Below are positions 17,549-26,404 of a stretch of DNA of 49,485 nucleotides, one piece after another. The position numbers and the translations under genes are program-made. The notes beneath the pieces were generated by a model. The model did not search any database. It saw only the letters and a list, made by a program, of their open reading frames with translations, and was not told the origin of the DNA. Source of the stretch: Methylobacterium gossipiicola (GTDB taxonomy: Bacteria > Pseudomonadota > Alphaproteobacteria > Rhizobiales > Beijerinckiaceae); NCBI RefSeq assembly GCF_900113485.1, contig NZ_FOPM01000026.1, positions 1-49,485 on the forward strand. Direction: 5' to 3'. The stretch's first letter is position 1. Each line of letters begins with the position of its first letter.

Positions 17549-18523
17549 TCAGATGCCCTCGAACAGGGCCGAGGAGATGTAGCGCTCGGCGAACGAGCAG
17601 GCGACGGTGACGATCCGCTTTCCCTTGAACTCGGGCCGGGCGGCAAGTTCGAGGGCGGCGGCGACGTTGCCGCCCGTCGAGATGCCGCCGGGAATACCCT
17701 CGAGCTTCGCGAGCAGGCGGGAGGTATCGAACGCGGTCTGGTTCGAGACGGTGATGACCTCGTCGATGATGGAGCGGTCGAGGTTGTCCGGGATGAACCC
17801 CGCGCCGATGCCCTGGATCTTGTGGGGGCCGGGCTGGCCGCCGGAGATGACGGGCGAATCCGTCGGCTCCACGGCCACCACCTTGAGGCCCGGCAAGCGG
17901 GGCTTCAGCACCGAACCGACGCCCGTGATGGTGCCGCCGGTGCCGACGCCCGCCACGAAGGCATCGAGCTGGCCCTGGGTGTCGTTCCAGATCTCCTCGG
18001 CCGTGGTCTTGCGGTGGATCTCGGGGTTGGCGGGATTCGAGAATTGCTGGGGCATGATGGCGCCCGGAATCTCGTTGATGAGTTCCTCGGCCTTGCTGAT
18101 CGCCCCCTTCATGCCCTGCGGGCCGGGGGTCAGGGCGAGCTCGGCCCCGAGGAAGGCCAGCATCTTGCGGCGCTCCAGGGACATGGTCTCGGGCATGACC
18201 AGGATGAGGCGGTAGCCCCGCGCCGCCGCCACGAAGGCCAGGGCGATGCCGGTGTTGCCCGAGGTCGGCTCCACCAGGGTGCCGCCGGGCTTGAGCCGGC
18301 CGGACGCCTCGAGGGCGTCGATCATGTTGACGCCGATCCGGTCCTTCACGCTGGCGATGGGATTGAAGAACTCGAGCTTGAGCAGGATTTCGGCGTCGAT
18401 GCCGCGCTCCTTCGTGAGGCGGTTCAGGCGCACCAGGGGCGTGTTGCCGATGGTTTCGGTGATGGACCCGAAGATGTGGCCGTGACCGGGCGTGCGGGTG
18501 GGGCTCTGCGTGGACTCGGCCAT
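17549..18523 (-). CDS. cysK: Cysteine synthase (O-acetylserine sulfhydrylase)
   Basis: A 324-residue PLP enzyme that makes L-cysteine from O-acetylserine and sulfide. The PLP lysine is in [11 protein letters not shown] at residue 60. The substrate loop [12 protein letters not shown] follows at about 87, and the phosphate-binding glycine loop is [12 protein letters not shown]. The sequence fits CysK (the A isozyme) rather than cystathionine beta-synthase because there is no regulatory domain. An extra 15 N-terminal residues ([12 protein letters not shown]) are polar and not part of the fold. AGGAGA lies upstream of the ATG at 18523. It is a single transcription unit with its own hairpin terminator. 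Confidence 0.96.
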   Translation of the reverse strand: MAESTQSPTRTPGHGHIFGSITETIGNTPLVRLNRLTKERGIDAEILLKLEFFNPIASVKDRIGVNMIDALEASGRLKPGGTLVEPTSGNTGIALAFVAAARGYRLILVMPETMSLERRKMLAFLGAELALTPGPQGMKGAISKAEELINEIPGAIMPQQFSNPANPEIHRKTTAEEIWNDTQGQLDAFVAGVGTGGTITGVGSVLKPRLPGLKVVAVEPTDSPVISGGQPGPHKIQGIGAGFIPDNLDRSIIDEVITVSNQTAFDTSRLLAKLEGIPGGISTGGNVAAALELAARPEFKGKRIVTVACSFAERYISSALFEGI

Positions 18524-18708
18524 GGTGATCTCCTGTCGCGGACGTTGCGATACCGGAGCGGGAGATATCGCGTCGTTTGAGGCGGCGCAATCGCCAACAG
18601 TCTGGACGCAAAGGGAAATCTTCTCCCTTCACGGGGCATTTTCACAGGTCGAGAAGCTTTTTATGGCGAAAGCCGGATAGCGTGGAAGCTTCTTCCTCAA
18701 AGCCTGAC

Positions 18709-19824
18709 TCAGGAAGCGGTTCCCGGGATGGCGCCGGCGTCCGCCCAAGCATCGAGGAAGCGCCGCGCCATCGCGGCGACGCCGAACTCGGCCTCAATGC
18801 GCGCCCGTGCGGCGAGGCCCGCCGCGCGCCGAACCGGCTCCGGCAGCGCCGCCAGCCCGTTCAATCCCTCAGCCAGCGCGGCGGGGTCGCGCGGGGGCAC
18901 AAGGCGGCCGAGGGGACCGAGAATCGCGGCGGCATCGCCCACGTCGGTCGCCACCGGCACGAGGCCGGCGGCCATGCCCTCCGCCACGGAATTGGAAAAC
19001 CCTTCGCCGAAGGCCGAGGACGATACGGCGATGTCGCCGGCGGCGTACAGGTGGGGAAGGTCGTCGCGCCGGCCGAGCGCCAGGGCGTTGGGCGGGAGAT
19101 CGAGACCGAGGGTGCCCTCCCCGGCCAGGACGAAGCGCAGGCTCGGCAGGCGCGCGGCGGCGGCGAGCAGGCCGGCATGGTCCTTCATCGGATCGAGGCG
19201 CGCGGCGTGGACCGCCACCACCGCGTCGTCGGGCAGGCCGAGTTCCCGGCGCAGGGCCGCGCGCGCGGTCGGGTCGGGCCGGAAGCGATCCGTGTCGATG
19301 CCGTTGGGAATGATGACGAGGCGGCGCGGGCGGTAGCCCTCCACCCGGTGGAAATCCGCCCCCGCCCGGCTGTTCGAGACGACAAGGCCGGGCCAGCCCG
19401 ACAGGCGGCGGCCGAGGGCGAGGAGCCGACCGTAGCGGGCGTGGTCGATGTCTGAATTGCGCAGACCCCAGGCGAGGAGCGTGCTCTTTGGGGCTCCGGC
19501 GAGGCGATGGGCGCCGGCCGCGAACAGGTCGCCGTGATAGAGCCAACCCTGGACCACCGCCGGGCGCAGGCGCCGGATCAGCCGGGCGAGGCGCAGAACG
19601 GCGAGGGCGGAGCCGGCGGCCCCGCGCGGCGCGATGCGGTGGACGGTGACGCCGAGCCGCTCCAGGGCGGCGGCGTTGGGCCCGTCCCCGGTGAGGCTCA
19701 CCACGTGCTGCGGCAGGCCCCGCGCCCGCAGGGCGCCACACAGGGCGACCAGCATGGTCTCGGCGCCGCCCGTGCGCAGGCCGGAGATCACATGCAGGAC
19801 GGGGCGCGTGGAATCAGAGGCCAT
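18709..19824 (-). CDS. Glycosyltransferase family 4 protein
   Basis: A 371-residue GT-B glycosyltransferase that would transfer a sugar from a nucleotide donor to a lipid- or polysaccharide-linked acceptor. The N-terminal domain starts PVLHVISGLRTGGAETMLVAL, where the glycine-rich GGAE motif is typical of GT4. The C-terminal domain shows LDPMKDHAGLLAAAARLP and the donor-binding EGFSNSVAEGMAAGLVPVATDVGDAAAIL, with the EX7E-like glutamates. The ATG at 19824 is one codon after a GTG; either could be used. A small membrane protein gene ends 18 bases upstream on the same strand and is probably co-transcribed. The acceptor cannot be predicted. Confidence 0.92.
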   Translation of the reverse strand: MASDSTRPVLHVISGLRTGGAETMLVALCGALRARGLPQHVVSLTGDGPNAAALERLGVTVHRIAPRGAAGSALAVLRLARLIRRLRPAVVQGWLYHGDLFAAGAHRLAGAPKSTLLAWGLRNSDIDHARYGRLLALGRRLSGWPGLVVSNSRAGADFHRVEGYRPRRLVIIPNGIDTDRFRPDPTARAALRRELGLPDDAVVAVHAARLDPMKDHAGLLAAAARLPSLRFVLAGEGTLGLDLPPNALALGRRDDLPHLYAAGDIAVSSSAFGEGFSNSVAEGMAAGLVPVATDVGDAAAILGPLGRLVPPRDPAALAEGLNGLAALPEPVRRAAGLAARARIEAEFGVAAMARRFLDAWADAGAIPGTAS

Positions 19825-19842
19825 CACGCCCGCCGGTGAGCC

Positions 19843-20016
19843 TTACCCGCGCAGGAGCGCGGCGCAGAGAACCACGAGGGTCGCGAAGGCGCCGCTCGCC
19901 GAGGCGATCACCAGGGCGCTGGAATGCGGCCCGGGAAGGTGGGTGTAGCGCGTTTCCTCGCGGGCGCCGCTGCGCAGCCCACGGCCCGTTGCCGTCAAGT
20001 CCAACCGCGTTCCCAT
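19843..20016 (-). CDS. Small single-pass membrane protein, hypothetical
   Basis: A predicted protein of 57 residues: a basic, polar N-terminal half, then one hydrophobic segment (ALVIASASGAFATLVVLCAALL) at the very C-terminus, so it would be tail-anchored in the membrane. I chose the ATG at 20016, which has GGGGAA upstream, over one seven codons earlier. It ends 18 bases before the glycosyltransferase start on the same strand. I do not recognise the family. Because it is so short, it could still be a chance frame. Confidence 0.5.
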   Translation of the reverse strand: MGTRLDLTATGRGLRSGAREETRYTHLPGPHSSALVIASASGAFATLVVLCAALLRG

Positions 20017-20132
20017 GGGGTTCCCCGTGCCTGCCATGGAGGACAGCAGGCGCCGGGGGCGTTGAACGAGGCGTAAATCCGTCGGGCCGAGTCGGGATCG
20101 TCCTCAACGGCACCTTAAGACGGAAGGCCGAA

Positions 20133-20636
20133 TCAGAGCGCGCGGTCGAAGCGCAACTCACCCTTCTGGCTCTTGATGACGAGCTGCGAGCCGACGATGT
20201 CCCACTGGCCCGCCGTGCGGAGCGCAATGAAGAAATCCTGCTCGCTGGCGCCGAGGCCCTTGTCGCAGGGCTTCTTCGTGAGGGCCAGGGGACCGACGGC
20301 GAGGTGCTGGTCCTTCAGGGGGAAGGCGGTCGCCGCGAAGGTGTTGCAGCCGCCGTAGCCACGGGCGCGGTACTGCTTGTCGATGATGAAGCTCGGACGG
20401 TCGGCCCCGGTGAACGACTTGCCGTTGAGGCTGACGGCGGTCCAGGTGGAGTCGAGGGGAAACATCTTTTCCTGCGCCTTGAGGCCCGGAACGTACTGCT
20501 TCTTCTCGGGCTTTTCGCGAGCGTCCTTACCGAAACCGGTGATGTTGCCGCCCATCTGGGCCCGCACCTCGCTCGCGGTCACGACGGCACTGGCTGCGAT
20601 GACACCGGCCATTGCGGCGATCAGGATCGCTCTCAT
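20133..20636 (-). CDS. META-domain (HslJ-like) secreted protein
   Basis: A 167-residue exported protein. The first 26 residues are a signal peptide (hydrophobic AILIAAMAGVIAASAVV, cleavage near VRA). After a charged linker, residues 60-167 form a META domain like that of E. coli HslJ. It shows DSTWTAVSLNGKSF, FIIDKQYRARGYGGCNTF with the characteristic GCN motif, and a second cysteine in TKKPCDKG. META/HslJ proteins are periplasmic or outer-membrane proteins linked to heat and novobiocin tolerance; the biochemical role is unknown. GGAGG precedes the ATG. It does not have a lipobox, so it is probably soluble in the periplasm. Confidence 0.85.
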   Translation of the reverse strand: MRAILIAAMAGVIAASAVVTASEVRAQMGGNITGFGKDAREKPEKKQYVPGLKAQEKMFPLDSTWTAVSLNGKSFTGADRPSFIIDKQYRARGYGGCNTFAATAFPLKDQHLAVGPLALTKKPCDKGLGASEQDFFIALRTAGQWDIVGSQLVIKSQKGELRFDRAL

Positions 20637-20946
20637 CCTCGGGCCCCTCCTTCGGGTTCAGGCGTCCATGCGGTCGACGGCCCCGCATGGCATCGATGGA
20701 CGATGTTCGCCCGGCGCAACGGAGACGATCGGTGCGGAGCGAGCATGTGCTAGGGCCAATCCGATAAGATTCCAGCGCAAATATGGTCAAGGCCGGATAA
20801 ACGCCGTTTCCGGGCTATCCCCGCCCCATCGCACCGACTTGTTTGAACGAAGCCGCCGATCCCCCGTTATCGGGGCGGGGCCTAAGGGCCGGAACAGATT
20901 TACGAGGCATCACGTGGCGGGATCGGACGAAGGCGGAGCGAGCGGC
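20637..20946. other. Divergent intergenic region
   Basis: About 310 bases separate the META-domain gene (minus) from the small XRE gene (plus). It contains a short GC-rich stem near 20860-20880 (CCCCCGTTATCGGGGCGGGG) and an AT-richer patch around 20760-20790. I see no gene and no clear promoter motif. Confidence 0.4.
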
Positions 20947-21234
20947 ATGAGCCCCAACACCATGAGCCCCGCGCAATCCCGCGCCGCCCGTGCCCTCCTC
21001 GACTGGTCGCCGGGCGATCTCGCCGCCAAGGTCGGTTTGGGCGAGGGGGAGGTGACGGGCTTCGAATCGGGCGGAAGCGACCTCGCCTCGGGACAGGTCG
21101 AAGCCCTGCGCAGCGCCCTGATGCGGGCCGGCGCCGTGTTCGCCGAGGACGGCTCGAACGGTGTGCGCCTCAGCGCGCAGGGAGGCGACGAGGGCACCCG
21201 CCTCGGCGCCCTCACCACGGAGAACGACCGCTAG
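20947..21234 (+). CDS. Mini XRE-family helix-turn-helix protein
   Basis: A 95-residue protein made almost entirely of a degenerate XRE helix-turn-helix. It has the family sequence SRAARALLDWSPGDLAAKVG, then EVTGFESGGSDLASGQVEAL and the closing GAVFAEDGSNGVRL. Many Hyphomicrobiales encode short proteins of this kind with the order helix-turn-helix then a FIPE/VRLR-like strand pair; targets are unknown. The usual LSQEDLA is replaced by WSPGDLA, so DNA binding is plausible but not certain. ATG codons at 20947 and 20962 are both possible starts. The gene stands alone and ends just before a dispersed-repeat hairpin. Confidence 0.75.
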   Translation: MSPNTMSPAQSRAARALLDWSPGDLAAKVGLGEGEVTGFESGGSDLASGQVEALRSALMRAGAVFAEDGSNGVRLSAQGGDEGTRLGALTTENDR

Positions 21235-21265
21235 TGCTGTGACGCAATCACTTCGTTCCTGCGCC

Positions 21266-21339
21266 AGAGCACCAGGCTTTTGTTTTGGCATCACTTTTCC
21301 CAGACACGGCTGAAGCCTCCGTCTGGATCGATGCACTAG
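21266..21339. repeat. Candidate dispersed intergenic repeat with hairpin
   Basis: The stretch runs from AGAGCACCAGG to GCACTAG, with TTTTGTTTTGGCATC and CTTTTCCCAG inside. Its hairpin pairs CCAGACACGG (21300-21309) with CCGTCTGG (21319-21326), with one bulged base. The composition pattern (T-rich arm, hairpin, terminal CTAG) resembles short dispersed repeats found between genes in many Hyphomicrobiales genomes. That resemblance is from memory. It lies between converging genes and may end transcription there. Confidence 0.5.
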
Positions 21340-21349
21340 GAGGCGGGCT

Positions 21350-22570
21350 TCACCGTCCCGTCGCCAGGGCCTTGAGGTCGCGGGCGGGATCGGCGGCTTC
21401 GGCCGGGGTGAGGCCGCCTCCTTGCGCGAGGATGCGCCGGGCGGCCATGTGGTCGCCGGGCCGGTCCACGGTCTCGACGGCGCTGAGGCGGTCGTCGCGG
21501 AAGCGGAACACGCAAGCCCCCGCCGGGACGGGTCGCGCCACGCTTGCATCCCCCGGGGTCGAAAGCCCGGCGATCTGCAGCTTGTGCGGCCCCTGGTCGC
21601 TCCAGAACCACGGCACTGCGTCGAACACCGCCGGTCGTCCGGTAAGGCGGGCCGCGAGGCACCGGCCCTGATCGAGGGCGTTCTGGACGGATTCGATGCG
21701 GACCTGGGCGCCGTCGGCGAAGCGGCTCGGGGCACGGGCGCAATCGCCGATGGCCGAGATCGCCGGGTCGTCGGTGGCGAGGAACGTATCGACCCGGATG
21801 CCGCCGTCGACGGAAAGACCCGCCGCTTCGGCGAGTTCCTGATTCGGCACCACCCCGATGCCGACGAGGACGAGATCGGCCGCGACCCTGGTGCCGTCGC
21901 GCAGGCGCACGGCTTCGGCCTTGCCCTCCCCCTCGATGGCGACGACGCCCGCCCCGAACAGAAACTGGATTCCGGCCTCCCCGTGGGCGCGGGTGAAGAA
22001 CGCGGCGGTCTCGGCCGAAACCGACCGCGCCATGGGACGCTCGGCCGCCTCGATCACCGTAACGGCGAGGCCGCGCGCGGCGCAGATGCCGGCGAATTCG
22101 AGCCCGATGAAGCCGGCGCCGACGATGGCGACGGAGCGCGCCGCGACCAGGGCGGCTTTAAGCCGGTCGGCATCGGCCCGGCCGCGCAGTTGGTACACGC
22201 CGGCCAACTCGGCCCCCGGCACCGGCAGCGCCCGGTTGCGCGCCCCCGTGGCGAGGACGAGGTGATCGTAGGCCAGGGCCTCACCGTTCGCGCAGAGGAC
22301 GCGCCGGCCGGGCCGATCGATCCCCGTGACGCGCATACAGGCGCGATGCGCGATGCGGTATTCCGAGAAGTAGGCGGCCGGGCGCAGTTCGAGGCCGGCG
22401 GCGGTGATCTTGTCCGCCAGATAGGCCTTCGACAGGGGCGGACGCTGGTAGGGCAGATCCACCTCGTCGCCGAGGAGCGTGATGGGATCGGCGTAGCCGG
22501 CCTCGCGGAGCGATGCCGCGAGTTGGAGGCCGGCCTGACCGGCGCCCACGACGACGACGCCGGCGGTCAC
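21350..22570 (-). CDS. Ferredoxin-NAD(P) reductase-like flavoprotein (rhodocoxin/rubredoxin reductase family)
   Basis: A 406-residue class I pyridine-nucleotide disulfide oxidoreductase fold that would pass electrons between NAD(P)H and a ferredoxin or rubredoxin. The FAD site is GVVVVGAGQAGLQLAASL at the N-terminus. The NAD(P) site is SVAIVGAGFIGLEFAGICAA at about 150, and the second FAD motif is ISAIGDCAR near 275. There is no redox CXXXXC pair, as expected for the ferredoxin reductase branch. The C-terminal reductase domain (VPWFWSDQGPHKLQIAGL) is present. The GTG start at 22570 overlaps the cbbR stop by four bases, so the two are co-translated. Its electron-transfer partner is not in the window. 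Confidence 0.9.
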   Translation of the reverse strand: MTAGVVVVGAGQAGLQLAASLREAGYADPITLLGDEVDLPYQRPPLSKAYLADKITAAGLELRPAAYFSEYRIAHRACMRVTGIDRPGRRVLCANGEALAYDHLVLATGARNRALPVPGAELAGVYQLRGRADADRLKAALVAARSVAIVGAGFIGLEFAGICAARGLAVTVIEAAERPMARSVSAETAAFFTRAHGEAGIQFLFGAGVVAIEGEGKAEAVRLRDGTRVAADLVLVGIGVVPNQELAEAAGLSVDGGIRVDTFLATDDPAISAIGDCARAPSRFADGAQVRIESVQNALDQGRCLAARLTGRPAVFDAVPWFWSDQGPHKLQIAGLSTPGDASVARPVPAGACVFRFRDDRLSAVETVDRPGDHMAARRILAQGGGLTPAEAADPARDLKALATGR

Positions 22571-23523
22571 GCCTCGAACTCCGCCGTGACCGCCGAGACC
22601 CGCGGCACCGAGGCGATCTGGGGCAGCCAGCGCCCGCCATCCTTTACCACGTAGTCCCAGCACGCGGCGGCGGCGGGGCCGAGCACCTTGTCGGCCCGGC
22701 GGACGGCGTACCAGTCGCGCCGGATCGGCAGGCCCTGGACGTCGAGGAGGACGAGGCGCCCGCTCGCGAGTTCGGCCGCCACCGTGTGGGAGGAGATGAG
22801 GGCGATGCCCAGGCCCGCCATCACCGCCTGCTTGATGGTCTCGTTGGAGCCCGAATCGATCCCGAGGCGGGCGCGCTTGATCATGATGCCGTGCATGAAC
22901 TCCTCGAACACCGTGCGGGTGCCCGAGCCCTCCTCGCGCACGAGGAACGATTCCTGAGCCAGATCCTCACGGCTGAGGCCGGTGCGACCGGCGAGGGCAT
23001 GGTGCGGGGCTGCGACGACCACGATGGGGTGCACCCCGAAGGTCTCGGCCTCGATGGCGAAATCGCGCGGCGGCCGGCCCATGATGGCGAAATCGATCTC
23101 GTAGTTGCGCAGGGCCTCGACCATGTTGCCCCGGTTGCCCACGGAAAGGTTGATCTCCACGGCCGGGTGACGTTCGACGAAGCCCGAGATGATGCCGGGC
23201 GCGAAATATTTCGCCGTGGACACGACCCCCATGGCGACCCGGCCACCGGCCCCGCCCTTGAGCGTCTCGAGGCGGTCGGCGCAGGTTTCCAGGACGGTGT
23301 TGATGCTGTCGATGGCCCAGAGCATCTCTCGACCCGCATCCGTGGGCCGCAGGCCCGTGGGCGTGCGGTCGAACAGCAGCAGCCCCGCCTCCTCCTCCAA
23401 TTGGCGGATGCGCGCGTAGAGGGCGGCCGAAGTGACATTGAGTTCCTGGGCGGCTCGGGTCATCGTGCCCAACCGGGCGACGGCCGCGACGGCCTGGAGC
23501 TGCTTCAGGGAAAGGTTGCGCAT
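22567..23523 (-). CDS. cbbR: LysR-family regulator CbbR
   Basis: A 318-residue LysR-type regulator. The N-terminal winged helix-turn-helix shows SLKQLQAVAAVARLGTMTRAAQELNVT. The effector domain begins near RVAMGVVSTAKYFAPGIIS, a motif typical of CbbR, whose known ligands include ribulose 1,5-bisphosphate, phosphoenolpyruvate and NADPH depending on species. It is divergent from the phosphatase-phosphoribulokinase operon, the classic cbbR position. The ATG at 23523 directly precedes the helix-turn-helix. No clear Shine-Dalgarno site is seen, so expression may be weak. Two dyads in the intergenic region may be its binding sites. In some methylotrophs a related LysR regulator controls serine-cycle genes, so this could have a signalling role instead. 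Confidence 0.9.
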   Translation of the reverse strand: MRNLSLKQLQAVAAVARLGTMTRAAQELNVTSAALYARIRQLEEEAGLLLFDRTPTGLRPTDAGREMLWAIDSINTVLETCADRLETLKGGAGGRVAMGVVSTAKYFAPGIISGFVERHPAVEINLSVGNRGNMVEALRNYEIDFAIMGRPPRDFAIEAETFGVHPIVVVAAPHHALAGRTGLSREDLAQESFLVREEGSGTRTVFEEFMHGIMIKRARLGIDSGSNETIKQAVMAGLGIALISSHTVAAELASGRLVLLDVQGLPIRRDWYAVRRADKVLGPAAAACWDYVVKDGGRWLPQIASVPRVSAVTAEFEA

Positions 23524-23733
23524 TCGGCGGTTTTAGTTTTTTTGGAACCGTCCGCAAGTTTTTTCAAATTGCTTGCCGCATCTGTGGAGAGGCGCCGCCC
23601 GGCGCACCGGTTTCGTGGCCGCGCGCGCACCGGCGCTCTGGTTGTTACCCTCCCTGTCGTGGCAAGGAAGCGGGAACACGAAGGGGCCGGCTGGTCCGCT
23701 TCGGCACAACGATTTTCGAGGGAAGGTGAGCCG
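23524..23733. promoter_or_regulatory. cbb divergent promoter with two candidate CbbR dyads
   Basis: Two inverted repeats share one geometry: 5-base arms and a 13-base spacer. The first is CGGTT (23528-23532) with AACCG (23546-23550). The second is GCAAG (23554-23558) with CTTGC (23572-23576). Their centres are 26 bases apart. LysR regulators usually bind a recognition and an activation dyad arranged like this. The assignment is inferred and neither fits the strict T-N11-A rule. Confidence 0.45.
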
Positions 23734-24792
23734 ATGTCGATGGAGTCTCTGGAAATCGGGTCTCGCCTCGATGCCTGCCTCGCCGCCGCCGTCGCGGCCG
23801 ATGCGGGCCTGGCCGACGTCGCCAAGGTGGTCGCCGCCTGCGCCGCCGCCGCCATCGAGGTCAGCACCGTGATCGGGCGCGGGGCTCTGGCCGGCGACCT
23901 CGCGGCCCAGGGCGAGCAGAACAGCGACGGCGACGTCCAGAAATTCCTCGACGTGTTCGCCCACGAACGCTTCACCGAGGCCCTGCGCGGCGCCCCCGTG
24001 GCGGAGGTCGCCTCCGAGGAGGCCGAGGGCGTGATGCTCCTCAACGCCGGTGCGCCGCTCTCCGTCGCCATCGACCCCCTCGACGGCTCGTCGAACATCG
24101 GCGTCAACATGGCGGTGGGGTCGATCTTCGGCATCCGGCCGACGGCTTCGAGCCCTGAGAATCCGCTCGGCTCCTTCACGGGTCCCGGCACCCTCCAGCT
24201 CGCCGCCGGCTTCGTCACCTACGGCCCGGCGACCTCCTTGGTGCTCACCCTCGGCCAGGGAACGCAGACCTTCACCCTCGACCGGGCGGAGGGGGGATTC
24301 CGCCTCACCCACCCGCGCATGGAGGTGGTGGCCTCGGCCAAGGAATACGCCATCAACGCCTCCAACGCCCGCCACTGGGACCCGCCGGTGAAGGCCTATA
24401 TCGAGGATTGCCTGCGCGGCGCCGAAGGCCCCCTCGACAAGGACTTCAACATGCGCTGGCTCGGCTCCCTCGTGTCGGACGCCCAGCGGGTGCTCCTGCG
24501 CGGCGGCGTGTTCCTGTATCCGGGCGACGGCCGCAAGGGCTACGCACAGGGGCGCCTGCGCCTCCTCTACGAGGCCGCCCCCATCGCCTTCCTGATGGAG
24601 CAGGCGGGGGCCGGCGCCATCGACGGCGAGCGCCGCATCCTCGACATCTGCGCCACCGGCATCCACGAGCGCGTACCGCTGATCTTCGGCTCGGCCGACG
24701 AGGTGGCGTGCGTGGCGAAGTACTATGGCGGCCGCAATCCCGCCGCCGGCCGCTCGCCCCTGTTCGGGCAGCGCGGCCTGATGCGCAGCTGA
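23734..24792 (+). CDS. cbbF: Fructose-1,6-bisphosphatase, class I
   Basis: A 352-residue class I fructose-1,6-bisphosphatase. It hydrolyses fructose 1,6-bisphosphate (and in some organisms sedoheptulose bisphosphate) in the Calvin cycle and gluconeogenesis. The metal-binding sequence [16 protein letters not shown] lies near residue 112. The substrate-binding [38 protein letters not shown] block is complete, although I describe it by its key residues R, G and K. It has GGGAAGG upstream of the ATG. The first gene of a four-gene plus-strand cluster, it is 26 bases before phosphoribulokinase. The upstream open frame back to 22513 is antisense to cbbR and is not coding. Confidence 0.96.
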   Translation: MSMESLEIGSRLDACLAAAVAADAGLADVAKVVAACAAAAIEVSTVIGRGALAGDLAAQGEQNSDGDVQKFLDVFAHERFTEALRGAPVAEVASEEAEGVMLLNAGAPLSVAIDPLDGSSNIGVNMAVGSIFGIRPTASSPENPLGSFTGPGTLQLAAGFVTYGPATSLVLTLGQGTQTFTLDRAEGGFRLTHPRMEVVASAKEYAINASNARHWDPPVKAYIEDCLRGAEGPLDKDFNMRWLGSLVSDAQRVLLRGGVFLYPGDGRKGYAQGRLRLLYEAAPIAFLMEQAGAGAIDGERRILDICATGIHERVPLIFGSADEVACVAKYYGGRNPAAGRSPLFGQRGLMRS

Positions 24793-24818
24793 GGGGCCGG
24801 GCCGGTCGGTCGCCGAGC

Positions 24819-25679
24819 ATGTCGTCGCGTCATCCCATCATCTCGGTCACCGGCTCGTCGGGGTCCGGCACCACCTCGGTGCGCAACACCTTCGAGCAGA
24901 TCTTCCGCCGCGAGGACGTGAGCGCCGTCTATATCGAGGGCGACGCGTTCCACGCCCTCGACCGCATCGCCATGCGCAAAGCCATGGCGGCGGAGCCGAC
25001 GCTCAGCCATTTCGCCCCCCGCGCGAACCTCCTGCCCGAGCTCGAAGAGGTGTTCCGCACCTACGGCGAATCGGGCACGGGACGGACCCGGCACTACGTC
25101 CACGACGCGGCGGCGGCCGAACTCCACGGCACGCCGCCCGGCACCTTCACACCCTGGGAGAACTTCCCGCCGGGTTCGGACCTCCTGTTCTACGAGGGCC
25201 TGCACGGCTGCGTCGTCGACGACAACGTCGATCTCGCCCGCTATGCCGACCTCAAGATCGGCGTCGTGCCGGTGATCAACCTCGAATGGATCCAGAAGCT
25301 GCACCGGGACCGCTCGACTCGGGGCTACTCGACGGAGGCCGTCACCGACGTGATCCTGCGGCGGATGCCCGACTACGTGCAGACGATCTGCCCGCAATTC
25401 ACCTGGACGGACATCAACTTCCAGCGGGTGCCGACGGTGGACACATCGAACCCGTTCATCGCCCGGTGGATTCCCACCGCCGACGAATCCCTGGTGGTGA
25501 TCCGGTTCAAGGACCCCAAGGGCATCGATTTCTCCTACCTCATCTCGATGATCCAGGGATCGTTCATGAGCCGGGCGAATTCCATCGTGATCCCCGGCGG
25601 CAAGCTCGACCTCGCCATGCAGCTCATCCTGACCCCGATCATCATGCAGCTCGTCGAGCGCAAGCGCCGCCTCGCCTGA
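24819..25679 (+). CDS. cbbP: Phosphoribulokinase, class I
   Basis: A 286-residue class I (proteobacterial) phosphoribulokinase that phosphorylates ribulose 5-phosphate to ribulose 1,5-bisphosphate. The P-loop is GSSGSGTTS at residues 12-20, with threonine in place of the usual lysine, a normal feature of this family. The catalytic-site segments DAFHALDR and [13 protein letters not shown], and the basic [20 protein letters not shown], are all present. It is the signature enzyme of ribulose bisphosphate formation, yet no RuBisCO gene follows within the window. In Methylorubrum extorquens the enzyme is thought to supply RuBP as a regulatory signal rather than a carboxylase substrate; whether that applies here is inference. 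Confidence 0.97.
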   Translation: MSSRHPIISVTGSSGSGTTSVRNTFEQIFRREDVSAVYIEGDAFHALDRIAMRKAMAAEPTLSHFAPRANLLPELEEVFRTYGESGTGRTRHYVHDAAAAELHGTPPGTFTPWENFPPGSDLLFYEGLHGCVVDDNVDLARYADLKIGVVPVINLEWIQKLHRDRSTRGYSTEAVTDVILRRMPDYVQTICPQFTWTDINFQRVPTVDTSNPFIARWIPTADESLVVIRFKDPKGIDFSYLISMIQGSFMSRANSIVIPGGKLDLAMQLILTPIIMQLVERKRRLA

Positions 25680-25726
25680 CGAGGCGCCCCGTGGCCCGGC
25701 CGGCCATGCGAAAGAGGAACCCGACC

Positions 25727-26404
25727 GTGACCAGCCCGATCATCTCGCCCTCGATCCTCTCGGCGGATTTCGCCCAGCTCGGCGCCGAGGTGCGCGCCGT
25801 CTCGGACGCCGGGGCCGACTGGATCCACCTCGATGTCATGGACGGGCATTTCGTGCCCAACATCACCTTCGGCCCCGCGGTGGTGAAGGCCCTGCGGCCC
25901 CACAGCACGAAGCCGTTCGACGTCCACCTCATGATCGCACCGGCCGATCCCTACCTCGCGGCCTTCGCCGAGGCCGGGGCCGACACCATCTCGGTCCATG
26001 TCGAGGCCGGCCCCCACATCCACCGCTCCCTCCAGACCATCCGGGATCTCGGCAAGCGCGCCGGCATCGCCCTTAACCCCGGCACGCCGGCGAGCGCGGT
26101 GGAGCCCCTTCTCGATCTGGTCGACCTCGTCCTGGTGATGACGGTGAACCCCGGCTTCGGCGGCCAGAGCTTCATCCCCTCGACCCTCGAGACCATCGCG
26201 CGCATCCGCGCCATGGCGGCGGGCCGTCCCCTCGACATCGAGGTCGATGGCGGCATCACGCCCGACACGGTCGCCCTCGCCGCACGGGCCGGCGCCAACG
26301 CGTTCGTGGCCGGCAACGCCGTGTTCAAGGGTGGCCCCGCAGGGTACGCCGACCGCATCGCGGCGATCCGGGCGGGTGCCGGGGGCGATGCCGCGTCATG
26401 CTGA
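25727..26404 (+). CDS. rpe: Ribulose-phosphate 3-epimerase
   Basis: A 225-residue TIM-barrel epimerase that interconverts ribulose 5-phosphate and xylulose 5-phosphate. The start [19 protein letters not shown], the metal-binding [14 protein letters not shown], the substrate loop [11 protein letters not shown] and the terminal EVDGGITPD are typical. I chose the GTG at 25727 because AGAGGA lies eight bases upstream and the conserved start follows at once; an ATG seven codons earlier (25706) is possible. It lies 47 bases after phosphoribulokinase and its last seven bases overlap cbbY, so the two are probably co-translated. In the cbb context it is often called cbbE. Confidence 0.96.
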   Translation: MTSPIISPSILSADFAQLGAEVRAVSDAGADWIHLDVMDGHFVPNITFGPAVVKALRPHSTKPFDVHLMIAPADPYLAAFAEAGADTISVHVEAGPHIHRSLQTIRDLGKRAGIALNPGTPASAVEPLLDLVDLVLVMTVNPGFGGQSFIPSTLETIARIRAMAAGRPLDIEVDGGITPDTVALAARAGANAFVAGNAVFKGGPAGYADRIAAIRAGAGGDAASC

